Of a DNA stretch of 64,000 bases, positions 18,435 through 26,884 are shown in pieces. Made by a program: the position numbers and the translations under genes. Every line of letters begins with the position of its first letter. The stretch's first letter is position 1. This DNA is from Microvirga puerhi (GTDB lineage: Bacteria > Pseudomonadota > Alphaproteobacteria > Rhizobiales > Beijerinckiaceae), in contig NZ_JAIRBM010000017.1 in NCBI RefSeq assembly GCF_020089865.1, positions 44,200 through 108,199 on the forward strand, written 5' to 3'. The notes below the pieces were generated by a model. The model worked only from the letters and a program-made list of their open reading frames with translations. It ran no database searches and was not told where the DNA came from.

Positions 18435-18461
18435 AAAAAAGGCCCGGCCATCAGCCGGGCC
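18435..18461 (-). terminator. Rho-independent terminator, mainly for the CsbD gene
   Basis: GGCCCGGC (18441-18448) pairs with GCCGGGCC (18454-18461) around CATCA. Read on the minus strand the stem is followed by six T (complement of 18435-18440), fitting the end of the CsbD gene at 18481. On the plus strand the following TCTGTG is a poor U-tract, though the stem may still slow transcription after tusA. Confidence 0.78.
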
Positions 18462-18480
18462 TCTGTGCCTGAAAACGCTA

Positions 18481-18657
18481 TTACTCCTTATTACGCAGCG
18501 AGTCCTTCAAGCCGCCGACGGAGTTCTGAATCTTTCCCTCAGCCTTATCCATCTTGCCTTCGGCTTCGAGCTTGGAGTCGCCGACTGCTTTGCCGACACC
18601 TTCCTTGATGCTGCCCTTGACGCCTTTCATGCTGCCTTCAATGCGATCTTTGTCCAT
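18481..18657 (-). CDS. CsbD-like stress response protein
   Basis: 58 aa from ATG 18657 with AGGAG upstream; the 20-residue extension beyond it is unlike the family. The start MDKDRIEGSMKGVKGSIKEG, then GDSKLEAEGKMDKAEGKIQN, is the classic low-complexity, charged CsbD pattern. CsbD proteins are abundant general-stress proteins of unknown mechanism in the cytoplasm. A terminator follows immediately (18435-18461). Confidence 0.9.
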   Translation of the reverse strand: MDKDRIEGSMKGVKGSIKEGVGKAVGDSKLEAEGKMDKAEGKIQNSVGGLKDSLRNKE

Positions 18658-18831
18658 TGCCGAACTCCTGTTTTGAAAACCGTGATGGTGAACGCATTCG
18701 CATCGTAGTGGTTTCATGGAGCAGCTTCAGGAACATTGCCCACGCTTGCTGGTGAGGACCTGATTCAACTGGATCGTGAGAGGCTTGCAAGGGCGGCGCT
18801 GCGAGCCTGAACGCTGATGCTCACAGCGCCC

Positions 18832-18847
18832 CCCTTCATATGAAGGG
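18832..18847. promoter_or_regulatory. 16-base perfect palindrome, candidate operator
   Basis: CCCTTCATATGAAGGG is fully self-complementary with no loop, as expected for a dimeric regulator's operator rather than an RNA hairpin. It lies between the divergent CsbD and histidine kinase genes. The regulator is unknown. Confidence 0.4.
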
Positions 18848-18972
18848 CGACAGAACATCGCAATTTTCGCTAATAGGCCCCGCGCCGCCGGTCATGCTGC
18901 GCACACTCAAAGACAAGCTGGGCAAGGAAATTTCCTCGAACGGCATGAAATTGGTCAGGCGATTGAACTAAC

Positions 18973-19000
18973 TTGGCATTATAACGTTATATCTTTAAAT
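18973..19000 (+). promoter_or_regulatory. Candidate sigma-70-type promoter for histidine kinase gene
   Basis: TTGGCA (18973-18978), a 16-base spacer, and TTAAAT (18995-19000) resemble -35 and -10 boxes. The spacer contains the palindrome TATAACGTTATA, so a repressor could cover the promoter. Transcription would start just before the TTG start codon at 19020. Confidence 0.35.
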
Positions 19001-19019
19001 TCCCAGAACGAGTCCTTCC

Positions 19020-19784
19020 TTGCCGGATCATCGGACCCCCTCGAACCGACCGAATGCGTCTGTCCAGCAGAACGGCAAGGATCCCGTTCAGCATCTGGAT
19101 CGCATGGCTCTTCTCGCCCATCAGTTGGTGACGCCCCTCTCGACGATTTCAGCACTTGCCCAAGGTCTGATAAGGCGATCGGAAAGTCTCAGCTCACAGG
19201 AGGTTCGCGACCGCGGCGAAAAAATCTGGCGGGCGAGCCGCCGTCTTCATGAATTGATCGAGACCATCATGTCCTATACGCGGGCGAATGCCGGAGCGAT
19301 CACACCAGCACCGCGCCCCTTCAATCTCAAGTCTATGCTTCGTCGCATCTGCCAAGAGCAGCACCACCAGCAACCGAGTCGGACCTTTCAAATCGCCGTC
19401 GACGACCTGCCCGAGATCCTGCTTGCGGACCCGATCCTTCTTGAGCAGGCCCTTATCATCGTTCTCTCGAACGCCATGAAGTACTCGCCATTGGATCGTC
19501 CCGTCACCATCGTCGGCGAAGCCGATGAAAACGAGGTACGCATCAGCATCCAGGACGAGGGCATAGGCGTCCCCGAGCGTGATCTACCGTTCTTGATGCA
19601 ACCCTTCTTCCGGGCCAGAAACGCGAAACACGCGCCAGGGACGGGACTGGGATTGAGCTTGGTTTGGCATATCCTTCAGCTCCACGGAGGCTCCGTTCGC
19701 ATTGACAGCCGGGAAGGACACGGGACGACGATCATGCTCCGTCTCCCTCGGCATGAAGACGTCGATCCGGGAAGCTCGATCTGA
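19020..19784 (+). CDS. Soluble sensor histidine kinase without a recognisable input domain
   Basis: 254 aa. HisKA H-box LLAHQLVTPLSTI (His34), helix pair to about residue 90, then HATPase with N-box Asn151 (VLSNAMKYSP), G1 DEGIG (179-183), and G2 GTGLGLS (207-213). There is no membrane segment and no PAS/GAF/HAMP domain, so it is cytoplasmic and must sense through partners or dimer contacts. No response regulator is adjacent. The TTG at 19020 is the first canonical start after an in-frame stop at 18996; ATG 19104 would cut into the H-box helix. It is convergent with the glycerate kinase gene. Confidence 0.82.
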   Translation: MPDHRTPSNRPNASVQQNGKDPVQHLDRMALLAHQLVTPLSTISALAQGLIRRSESLSSQEVRDRGEKIWRASRRLHELIETIMSYTRANAGAITPAPRPFNLKSMLRRICQEQHHQQPSRTFQIAVDDLPEILLADPILLEQALIIVLSNAMKYSPLDRPVTIVGEADENEVRISIQDEGIGVPERDLPFLMQPFFRARNAKHAPGTGLGLSLVWHILQLHGGSVRIDSREGHGTTIMLRLPRHEDVDPGSSI

Positions 19785-19814
19785 CATCGCTCGACGAAGC
19801 AATAGAGACGCATA

Positions 19815-21068
19815 TCAAGACCGCACGAGAATGCAGCGAAAGTCGTTCACGTTGGTCAGCGTCGGCCCCGTAATGATCAGGCGATCCAGAGCTGAGAAAG
19901 CCGTGTATGCGTCATTGCTGGTGAGGTAAGCGTCAAGATCGAGCTCTTTTCGGCGCGCTGCTGCAGCGAGTTCCCCATCGAACCAAGCACCGGCATTGTC
20001 TTCAGATCCGTCAATACCATCCGTATCGCAGGCGATCGCCGCAACGCCAGCCACATCCTTCAATGATATCGCCAACGAGAGAAGAAACTCAGCGTTGCGC
20101 CCCCCTCGTCCCTTTCCACGCACGGTCACAGTAGTTTCGCCTCCCGAAAGGAGGACACACGGTGTTTTGATCGGCTCACCGTACTGCAGCACGGAGCGCG
20201 TGATCCCCGCCATGACGCGGCCGACTTCTCGCGCTTCGCCTTCGATGGCGTCGCCAAGGATGAGTGGAGACAGGCCCAGTTCCCGCGCCCGTTGCGCCGC
20301 TGCATCGAGAGCCATCTTTGGTGTCGCGAGCATGTGAACGACGCCACCGGGCACATCTCCCGCAGCGGCATTGGCACGGATCGCGTTGGCGACATGCTCG
20401 GGCACATCGATCGCATAGCGACGCAAAATGGACAGCGCCGCATCCGGATCAACGCGTTCGGGAATGGTCGGGCCGGAGCCGATGCTGCCTGGATCGTCGC
20501 TCGGTACATCGGAAATGAGATAGGTGACAAGTAGTGCCGGCCTGACGGCCGCCGCAAGACGCCCCCCCTTGATGGCCGAAAGCGCCTTCCGGACTTGATT
20601 CATCTCCCCGATAGGGGCGCCCGAGCGCAGAAGGGCACGGTTGATCTCCTGCTTGTCGCCGAGGCTCAGACCCTCCGCCGGCAATGATAGAAGAGCGGAT
20701 GCACCGCCGGAGATCAGGCAAACGACAAGATCGTCGGGTCCCGCCTCTTTTGCGAGCGACAGAATGCGCCGTGCAGCATCAAGACCGGCTTGGTCGGGAA
20801 CTGGATGAGCCGCTTCGACGATCTCGATCGATCGCGTTTTCGCGCCATGCCCATAGCGCGTGACGACGAGCCCCTCGCAACTTCCGCCAATCTTACTCCA
20901 CGCGTCCTCAAAGGCCGCAGCCATGCGCGCCGACGCCTTGCCAGCACCGAGCACGATGGTTCTCCCTTTCGGTCGTGCAGGAAGTCGACCTTCGAATTTT
21001 CCATCGGGCAGCGCGGCCTGCAGCGCCGCATCGAACAAGGACCGCAGAATATCGGCGTTGCTTTGCAT
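19815..21068 (-). CDS. Glycerate 2-kinase, MOFRL family
   Basis: 417 aa. The N-terminal DUF4147 domain has VLGAGKASARMA and CLISGGASALLSLPAEG, with SIGSGPT in the middle. The C-terminal MOFRL domain has CVLLSGGETTVTVRGKGRGGRNAEFLLSLA and AIACDTDGIDG. The family phosphorylates D-glycerate to 2-phosphoglycerate (EC 2.7.1.165), feeding glyoxylate, tartrate, serine-cycle or sugar-acid routes into glycolysis. GAGGTGACAT precedes ATG 21068. The DeoR-type regulator gene lies 147 bases upstream on the same strand and may control it. Confidence 0.92.
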   Translation of the reverse strand: MQSNADILRSLFDAALQAALPDGKFEGRLPARPKGRTIVLGAGKASARMAAAFEDAWSKIGGSCEGLVVTRYGHGAKTRSIEIVEAAHPVPDQAGLDAARRILSLAKEAGPDDLVVCLISGGASALLSLPAEGLSLGDKQEINRALLRSGAPIGEMNQVRKALSAIKGGRLAAAVRPALLVTYLISDVPSDDPGSIGSGPTIPERVDPDAALSILRRYAIDVPEHVANAIRANAAAGDVPGGVVHMLATPKMALDAAAQRARELGLSPLILGDAIEGEAREVGRVMAGITRSVLQYGEPIKTPCVLLSGGETTVTVRGKGRGGRNAEFLLSLAISLKDVAGVAAIACDTDGIDGSEDNAGAWFDGELAAAARRKELDLDAYLTSNDAYTAFSALDRLIITGPTLTNVNDFRCILVRS

Positions 21069-21215
21069 ATGTCACCTCGAGCTCACGGCTACGAAAACCG
21101 CGTCAGACAAGAAAGAACGGAGTGCGTATGACACGACGATAGCGGTCCTTCTGCTGCAGTGTTAACGCGCCTTGCGTCATCGTTCATAATCCGCTCCCCA
21201 GTCAACGGAAAGACA

Positions 21216-22019
21216 TCAGGGCGTTGACGTAGCCGTCTCGCCCGAAATCCCGGCATGGAAGGTCACACCATTCTCGGACAAACGCTCGGCAAGCGTCCCC
21301 TCGGGAACACGGTCGGCAACGATGTCGGAAAGGACCGAGAGCGGACAAACCACCTCGAAATGTCGGCGATGGAATTTCGAGAAATCGATCAGAAGGATGC
21401 GCCGTTCCGCCCGTGCAAGCATAGTGCGTTTGACGGCACAGGCCTCCGTCTCCACCTCGGTAGGTCCTTCATCGGTCAGCCCGCTGGCACCAATAAAGGC
21501 GATGTCTGCAAAGAACCTCTGGAGAAAGCTGCAGGTCTCGGAGCCGTAGACGCCCTGCTCCCGGGCGATGAACTGCCCAGGGCAAACCATGACCCGGAAG
21601 AGATCATTTCGCCTGAAGGCGCCCGCCACGGCAAACCCGTTCGTAATGACGGTCACAGGCACCTCGCGTGCGGCCAGAGCCTGGGCAAAGCGAGCAGTCG
21701 TCGATCCGGAATCGATCATGACGACATCGCCCGGCCGCACGAGCGCCACGGCCGCCCAGGCAATCGCATCGCGCTCGGCAACGGCCTCCTCTTCACGATT
21801 GGCAAATTCTGGCTGCATGCCGACCTGGCGCCCCGTTGCCCCGCCATAGGTTCGGCTGACGAGGCCCTGTCGCGTGAGCTCCTCGATATCGCGGCGGACC
21901 GTTTCGGTCGAAACGCCCAGCTGCTGAGCCAGGGCTGAGGTCCGCACCGTCGGGCTTAAGGCAAGCTCGGCAATGATGAGTCGTTGCCGAGCCGTCTTCT
22001 TGCCATCAGGCAACATCAT
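21216..22019 (-). CDS. DeoR/GlpR family transcriptional regulator
   Basis: 267 aa. The N-terminal winged HTH reads TSALAQQLGVSTETVRRDIEELTRQGLVSRTYGGA. The C-terminal DeoR effector domain has VMIDSGSTTARFAQAL, VITNGFAVAGAF and FIGASGLTDEGPTEVE. These repressors respond to phosphorylated sugars or sugar acids. It lies between glycerate kinase (downstream, same strand) and a divergent HAD phosphatase, both plausible targets. Two adjacent ATGs at the start make the exact first residue uncertain by one codon. Confidence 0.92.
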   Translation of the reverse strand: MMLPDGKKTARQRLIIAELALSPTVRTSALAQQLGVSTETVRRDIEELTRQGLVSRTYGGATGRQVGMQPEFANREEEAVAERDAIAWAAVALVRPGDVVMIDSGSTTARFAQALAAREVPVTVITNGFAVAGAFRRNDLFRVMVCPGQFIAREQGVYGSETCSFLQRFFADIAFIGASGLTDEGPTEVETEACAVKRTMLARAERRILLIDFSKFHRRHFEVVCPLSVLSDIVADRVPEGTLAERLSENGVTFHAGISGETATSTP

Positions 22020-22199
22020 GACGAGCGATCCCTTACCTTGATGCCGTAAGTCAGGCAGATTTTGTGGAATATGCCACAGAATTTGTCTTGATCAACAATG
22101 TCCAGCCTCATAGGCTGCGGCCTACTCCTGAGACCTCCCAAGGATTTTCCATATGCGCTCGTTCGGATCCGTCCGCCCCGCCCGTCTCGGAGACGCGGC

Positions 22200-23009
22200 A
22201 TGAGGCCTTTGTCCGAGCTCTCTCTCGAGCAAGCCCGATCCGTCCGCGTGGTCCTCTCCGACATCGATGACACGATCACCTCCGAAGGCATGTTGACTGC
22301 GGCGGCCTACGGAGCTCTTGAGGCTCTTCACAAGGCAGGCTTCCTGGTCATCCCGGTGACGGGGCGTCCGGCGGGCTGGTGCGATCACATCGTCAGGATG
22401 TGGCCGGTCGATGCGATCGTCGGGGAAAACGGCGCCTTCTTCTTCCGCTATGACCGCATCCGAAAGAAGATGCACCATCATTTCTGGGCAAGCCCGGAGG
22501 AGCGCCAGCTGAATCGTGCCCGCCTCGACGAGATCGAGAAGGAGGTTCTGGCGACCATTCCTGGAGCCGCTCTTGCCAGCGATCAAGCTTACCGGGTTGC
22601 GGACCTTGCCATCGATTTCTGCGAGGATGTTCCTCCCCTGCCCGAGCGAGAGGTAGACAAGATCGTTTCCGTCTTCGAACGCGCCGGAGCTCAGGCGAAG
22701 GTCAGCTCCATTCACGTAAATGGCTGGTTCGGTGCCTACGACAAACTGAGCATGGCGAAAACGCTATTGGCAGATGTCTTCAAGATCGACTGGGAAGATG
22801 CCAAGAGGAGTGTGATCTATGCTGGGGATTCTCCCAACGACGAGCCGATGTTCGCGGCATTTCCCCTAAGCGTCGGTGTCGCCAATATCAGCGCCTTTGC
22901 CCATCGGCTGAAGAGCAAGCCGGCCTTCATTACACCCTCTCATTCGGGAGATGGCTTTGCTGAACTCGCGGCCTTGCTCCTGCGTGCGAAGGGTGCCCCA
23001 AGGGTATAA
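22200..23009 (+). CDS. HAD superfamily (Cof/IIB-type) sugar-phosphatase-like hydrolase
   Basis: 269 aa from ATG 22200; a 34-residue upstream extension is Arg/Pro-rich and probably noncoding. Motif I is VVLSDIDDTITSEG (nucleophile and acid Asp), motif II region is IPVTGRPAGW, and motif IV is VIYAGDSPNDEPMFAAFPLSVGVANI. The cap between them, with GENGAFFFRY, is of the C2/IIB sucrose-phosphatase or trehalose-phosphatase type. It removes phosphate from a small sugar phosphate; the substrate is unknown. It is divergent from the DeoR regulator with about 180 bases between them. Confidence 0.85.
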   Translation: MRPLSELSLEQARSVRVVLSDIDDTITSEGMLTAAAYGALEALHKAGFLVIPVTGRPAGWCDHIVRMWPVDAIVGENGAFFFRYDRIRKKMHHHFWASPEERQLNRARLDEIEKEVLATIPGAALASDQAYRVADLAIDFCEDVPPLPEREVDKIVSVFERAGAQAKVSSIHVNGWFGAYDKLSMAKTLLADVFKIDWEDAKRSVIYAGDSPNDEPMFAAFPLSVGVANISAFAHRLKSKPAFITPSHSGDGFAELAALLLRAKGAPRV

Positions 23010-23192
23010 GATTATTTTCAGGAACGCCCATCGTACATTGAAGATATCTGCGACTTAAGGATGAACCTCAGCCACATTGCATGACCGAAAAGTGTCCCTA
23101 ACCTTCCTTGACCGCTGCCGTGGGTGGTTCCACCATGCACGCACAATCAGATCCGGCGCAGCCGGACAGGACAAGAAGAGGGAAGGAAGTTC

Positions 23193-24401
23193 ATGCGCGT
23201 ACTCAAGAAAGTCCTATTCGCCTTAAGCTGCACCGTACTGGCGCACTCCGCCCATGCGCAGCAGATCTCGGACAACGTCGTCAAGATCGGTATCCTAAAC
23301 GATCAATCAGGCGTCTATGCCGATTTCGGCGGCAAGTCCTCGGTTGAGGCTGCACGGATGGCGGTGCAGGATTTCGGCGGCAAGGTGCTGGGCGCTCCAA
23401 TCGAAATCGTCAATGCCGACCATCAAAACAAGCCCGACGTCGCTTCCAGCATTGCGCGCCAATGGTACGACACCGACAAGGTGGACGCCATCATGGAACT
23501 GACGACATCGTCCGTGGCGCTGGCCGTCCAGGGGTTGTCCAAGGAGAAGAAGAAGGTCAACATCGTCACGGGTGCGGCGACAACCGATCTGACCGGCAAG
23601 CAATGCTCACCCTACGGCTTCCATTGGGCCTATGATACGCATGCCCTGGCCGTCGGGACGGGCGGTGCGCTGGTGCAGAACGGCGGCAATAAGTGGTTCT
23701 TTCTGACGGCAGACTACGCTTTCGGTTATTCCTTGGAAGATGAGACATCGAAGGTCGTGAAAGCCAAGGGCGGCCAAATCCTTGGGTCCGTTCGGCATCC
23801 ATTGAGCGCCAACGATTTCTCATCGTTCCTCCTCCAGGCCCAGAGTTCCGGCGCCAACGTCATCGGCCTTGCGAATGCGGGCCTCGACACCTCCAACGCG
23901 ATCAAACAGGCGTCTGAGTTCGGCATCACGCAAGGCGGCACGCGTCTGGCTGCTCTCCTGTTCACCTTGGCTGAGGTACATGGCCTCGGTCTGAAGGCGG
24001 CAAACGGCCTGACGCTCACGGAAGGCTGGTACTGGGATCAAAGCGACGAGAACCGCACTTTCGCCAAGCGCTTCATGGAGCGCACCGGCCGGATGCCGAA
24101 CATGATCCATGTCGGAACCTACTCCGCGGTTCTGCAATACCTGAAAGCCATCCAGAAAGCGGGCACGGATGCGACCGAGCCGGTGGCAAAAGCGCTTCAC
24201 GAGCTCCCGGTCGAAGACGTTTTCGCCAAGAAAGGCAAGGTCCTGCCCAACGGCCGCATGGTCTACGACATGTATCTCTTCCAGGTGAAGAAGCCGGAAG
24301 AGAGCAAGGGCGAGTGGGACATGTATAAGCAGCTTGCCACCGTGCCCGGCGACGAGGCCTTTCTGAAAGTGTCGGAGAGCGGCTGCCAGCTCACGCAGTA
24401 A
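23193..24401 (+). CDS. Branched-chain-type ABC transporter binding protein (Peripla_BP_6), operon 1
   Basis: 402 aa from ATG 23193, which follows GGAAGGAAG; the longer frame adds a nonsecretory 23 residues. The signal peptide ends at AHAQ (about residue 23). The mature part begins ISDNVVKIGILNDQSGVYADFGGKSSVEAA and continues with ANVIGLANAGLDTSNAIKQA and YWDQSDENRTFAKRFMER, all typical of Leu/Ile/Val-family binding proteins, which also bind amides, urea or aromatic acids. It is the first gene of a complete transport operon and is followed by a strong stem-loop at 24462-24493. The ligand is not determinable. Confidence 0.92.
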   Translation: MRVLKKVLFALSCTVLAHSAHAQQISDNVVKIGILNDQSGVYADFGGKSSVEAARMAVQDFGGKVLGAPIEIVNADHQNKPDVASSIARQWYDTDKVDAIMELTTSSVALAVQGLSKEKKKVNIVTGAATTDLTGKQCSPYGFHWAYDTHALAVGTGGALVQNGGNKWFFLTADYAFGYSLEDETSKVVKAKGGQILGSVRHPLSANDFSSFLLQAQSSGANVIGLANAGLDTSNAIKQASEFGITQGGTRLAALLFTLAEVHGLGLKAANGLTLTEGWYWDQSDENRTFAKRFMERTGRMPNMIHVGTYSAVLQYLKAIQKAGTDATEPVAKALHELPVEDVFAKKGKVLPNGRMVYDMYLFQVKKPEESKGEWDMYKQLATVPGDEAFLKVSESGCQLTQ

Positions 24402-24461
24402 GCTCTCGTGCAGCAAGGAGACGGGCTGGCACCGTCCGCCGTTCTCCGGAACTTTCGATAT

Positions 24462-24493
24462 CGTGGCGTCTCGAAGATCTTCGGGACGCCACG
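24462..24493 (+). other. Intra-operon stem-loop after binding-protein gene
   Basis: CGTGGCGTC (24462-24470) pairs with GACGCCACG (24485-24493); the inner CGAAGA/TCTTCG (24472-24483) continues the stem, with one T-G pair between. This gives an almost uninterrupted inverted repeat of 32 bases with a minimal loop and no U-tract. It lies 60 bases after the binding-protein stop and before the ATPase start. Confidence 0.8.
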
Positions 24494-24518
24494 GCAGTTG
24501 CATGTTCAGTATCGAGAA

Positions 24519-25292
24519 ATGAATGACCGCATGATGGTCAATGATACGCCTATCCTGACGGCCGAAGGAATCACCATGGAGTTTCGCGGCTTCGTCGCCG
24601 TGAACAACGTGAACCTCTCCGTTCGAGAGGGCTCGATTCATGCTCTGATCGGTCCCAACGGCGCAGGGAAGACCACCGTCTTCAACATGCTGACCAAGTT
24701 CCTGACACCGACCCGCGGCAGGATCGAATTTCGCGGACAGGACATCACGACGCTGAAGCCGGCCGAGGTTGCTCGCCTCGGCCTCGTTCGTTCCTTTCAG
24801 ATCTCTGCAGTCTTTCCACATCTGACCGTTCTCGACAATGTTCGCGTAGCTCTGCAGCGACCGTCGCAACTGGCGACGCAGTTCTGGCGCTCATCACGGG
24901 TTCTGTCGCATCTGGATGACCGCGCACTGGAACTGATCGACGCGGTCAATCTGTCATCCTATGCCCATCTGCCGGCTGTCGAGCTGCCGTATGGACGCAA
25001 GCGGGCACTGGAGATTGCGACGACGCTCGCTCTCGATCCGACCATGCTTCTCCTCGACGAGCCGATGGCCGGCATGGGGCACGAAGATATCGGCCGCATC
25101 TCGGACTTGATCCGTCAGATCTCCAAAGGCCGGACCGTGCTGATGGTCGAGCATAACCTACACGTCGTATCGGACCTCTGCGATCGGGTGACGGTTCTGG
25201 CGCGAGGCGAGATCCTGGCGGACGGTAGCTATGACGCCGTCAGCGCTGATCCGCGCGTGCGTGAGGCATATATGGGAACGGAGCATGAGTAA
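24519..25292 (+). CDS. Branched-chain-type ABC transporter ATPase, LivG-like, operon 1
   Basis: 257 aa from ATG 24519, the normal LivG length. A GTG frame from 24408 would run through the stem-loop and is rejected. Walker A is GPNGAGKTT; the LivG hallmark RSFQISAVFPHLTVLDNV follows, then a divergent signature around LPYGRKRALEIATTLA, Walker B LLLDEPMAGMG and H-loop MVEHNLHVV. It powers import together with the LivF-like ATPase that overlaps its 3' end by 8 bases. Confidence 0.9.
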   Translation: MNDRMMVNDTPILTAEGITMEFRGFVAVNNVNLSVREGSIHALIGPNGAGKTTVFNMLTKFLTPTRGRIEFRGQDITTLKPAEVARLGLVRSFQISAVFPHLTVLDNVRVALQRPSQLATQFWRSSRVLSHLDDRALELIDAVNLSSYAHLPAVELPYGRKRALEIATTLALDPTMLLLDEPMAGMGHEDIGRISDLIRQISKGRTVLMVEHNLHVVSDLCDRVTVLARGEILADGSYDAVSADPRVREAYMGTEHE

Positions 25293-25989
25293 CGCTCTCC
25301 TCGAGGTTCGGGCACTGAATGCCTGGTATGGAGAAAGTCATGTTCTCCACGGGGTCGATCTTGACATTCGTGAAGGCGAGACGGTGACGCTCCTCGGTCG
25401 GAACGGAGCGGGAAAGACCACTACTCTTCGCGCAATCATGGGCATTCTGCGTCGCCGCGAAGGAGCGATCCGCCTGCGAGGACGCGATCTGCTTGCGCTC
25501 CCTCTTCATCGCGTAGCGCAGACGGGCCTTGGCTACGTGCCGGAGGAGCGCGGGATCTTCGCGAGCCTCAGCGTTGAAGAGAATCTTGCCCTGCCGCCGA
25601 AAGTCGCAGACGGCGGCATGAGCATCGAAGAGATCTATCACCTCTTTCCCAATCTTTATGAACGTCGCCACAGTCAGGGGACAAAGCTTTCCGGCGGCGA
25701 GCAGCAGATGCTCGCCATCGCTCGTATTCTGCGAACCGGCGCGAGCCTGATCCTTCTCGACGAACCGACCGAAGGACTTGCACCGGTCATCGTGCAACGC
25801 ATCGGGGACGTCCTGGTCGCGCTGAAGGAGCGCGGCATGACCATCTTGCTCGTCGAGCAGAACTTCCGCTTCGCTCGTAAAGTGGCTGATCGCTTCTATC
25901 TCATGGAGGACGGGCGCATGGTGAATTCGTTCCCCGGCAACGAGCTCGATTCGCATATGGATGAGCTCCACAGCGTGCTGGGCGTGTGA
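25285..25989 (+). CDS. Branched-chain-type ABC transporter ATPase, LivF-like, operon 1
   Basis: 234 aa from ATG 25285, overlapping the LivG-like gene. Walker A is GRNGAGKTT, with LGYVPEERGIFASLSVEENL in the Q-loop region, signature LSGGEQQMLAIARIL, Walker B LILLDEPTEGLAP and H-loop LLVEQNFRFA. The YVPE(E/D)R motif and short length are LivF hallmarks. It forms the second ATP site with LivG. Confidence 0.92.
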   Translation: MSNALLEVRALNAWYGESHVLHGVDLDIREGETVTLLGRNGAGKTTTLRAIMGILRRREGAIRLRGRDLLALPLHRVAQTGLGYVPEERGIFASLSVEENLALPPKVADGGMSIEEIYHLFPNLYERRHSQGTKLSGGEQQMLAIARILRTGASLILLDEPTEGLAPVIVQRIGDVLVALKERGMTILLVEQNFRFARKVADRFYLMEDGRMVNSFPGNELDSHMDELHSVLGV

Positions 25990-25996
25990 GGACGAA

Positions 25997-26884
25997 ATGA
26001 GCACGATTTTCGGCATTCCCGCTCCTGCCCTCTATGGCCAGATCCTGATCGGCCTCATCAACGGCTCCTTCTATGCCTTATTGAGCCTGGGACTTGCGGT
26101 GATCTTCGGCCTGTTACGGGTGATCAATTTTGCTCACGGCGCCCAGTACATGCTGGGAGCCTTCGCAGCCTATGGTCTTCTCAGCTATGCAGGCATCGAC
26201 TACTGGCCGTCCCTTGTCCTGGCTCCCTTGATCGTGGGCGCAGTCGCCATGGCGATCGAGCGCACGATGCTCAGCCGCCTTTATGGCCTTGATCCGCTTT
26301 ACGGTCTCCTCCTGACCTTCGGGCTGGCCCTGATCTTCGAAGGAGCCTTCCGCTACTGGTTCGGCACTTCGGGCAAGCCCTATTCGCCGCCCGCGCAACT
26401 CACCGGCGCCGTGAATCTCGGTTTTATGTTCTTGCCGATCTACAGGGGCTGGGTCGTGATCGCCTCGCTCGTGATCTGTCTCGGAACCTGGCTTCTCATC
26501 GAGAAGACCCGGCTTGGATCCTATCTGCGGGCCGCAACGGAGAACGCCACTCTGGTACAGGCCTTCGGTGTGAACGTGCCGAGGCTCCTCACCCTCACAT
26601 ATGGTCTCGGAGCAGCCCTTGCGGCGCTGGCTGGCGTGCTGGCTGCACCGATCTACCAGGTCAGTCCGCTGATGGGATCGAACCTCATCATCATCGTCTT
26701 TGCAGTCGTGGTCGTCGGCGGCATGGGATCCATTCTGGGCGCTATCATCACGGGTTACGTCCTCGGCGTCCTGGAAGGGCTAACCAAGGTCTTCTATGCG
26801 GAGGCTTCGAGCATCGTGATCTTCGTCGTGATGGCCATCGTCTTGCTCGTCAGACCGGCGGGCCTCTTCGGACGGGAGGCGTGA
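25997..26884 (+). CDS. Branched-chain-type ABC transporter permease, LivH-like, operon 1
   Basis: 295 aa from ATG 25997 (GAGGACGA just upstream). It has about eight hydrophobic segments. LINGSFYALLSLGLAVIFGLLRVINFAHG is the classic LivH N-terminal motif, and YLRAATENATLVQAFGVNVPRL is the cytoplasmic coupling loop. It is one half of the membrane pore. Its TGA overlaps the next gene's ATG. Confidence 0.92.
   Translation: MSTIFGIPAPALYGQILIGLINGSFYALLSLGLAVIFGLLRVINFAHGAQYMLGAFAAYGLLSYAGIDYWPSLVLAPLIVGAVAMAIERTMLSRLYGLDPLYGLLLTFGLALIFEGAFRYWFGTSGKPYSPPAQLTGAVNLGFMFLPIYRGWVVIASLVICLGTWLLIEKTRLGSYLRAATENATLVQAFGVNVPRLLTLTYGLGAALAALAGVLAAPIYQVSPLMGSNLIIIVFAVVVVGGMGSILGAIITGYVLGVLEGLTKVFYAEASSIVIFVVMAIVLLVRPAGLFGREA

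Larger units (their letters stand above)
18658..19019. other. Intergenic region with palindromes, divergent
   Basis: 362 bases between CsbD (minus) and the histidine kinase gene (plus). It holds a 16-base perfect palindrome at 18832-18847 (centre CATATG) and a 12-base palindrome TATAACGTTATA at 18980-18991 inside a candidate promoter. The right part is AT-rich compared with the flanks. No small gene is convincing. Confidence 0.5.

Noticed and set aside
24462..24493. Stem-loop as a rho-independent terminator of the operon
   Set aside because: No U-tract follows on either strand, and the operon's ATPase gene starts just 26 bases later on the same strand.
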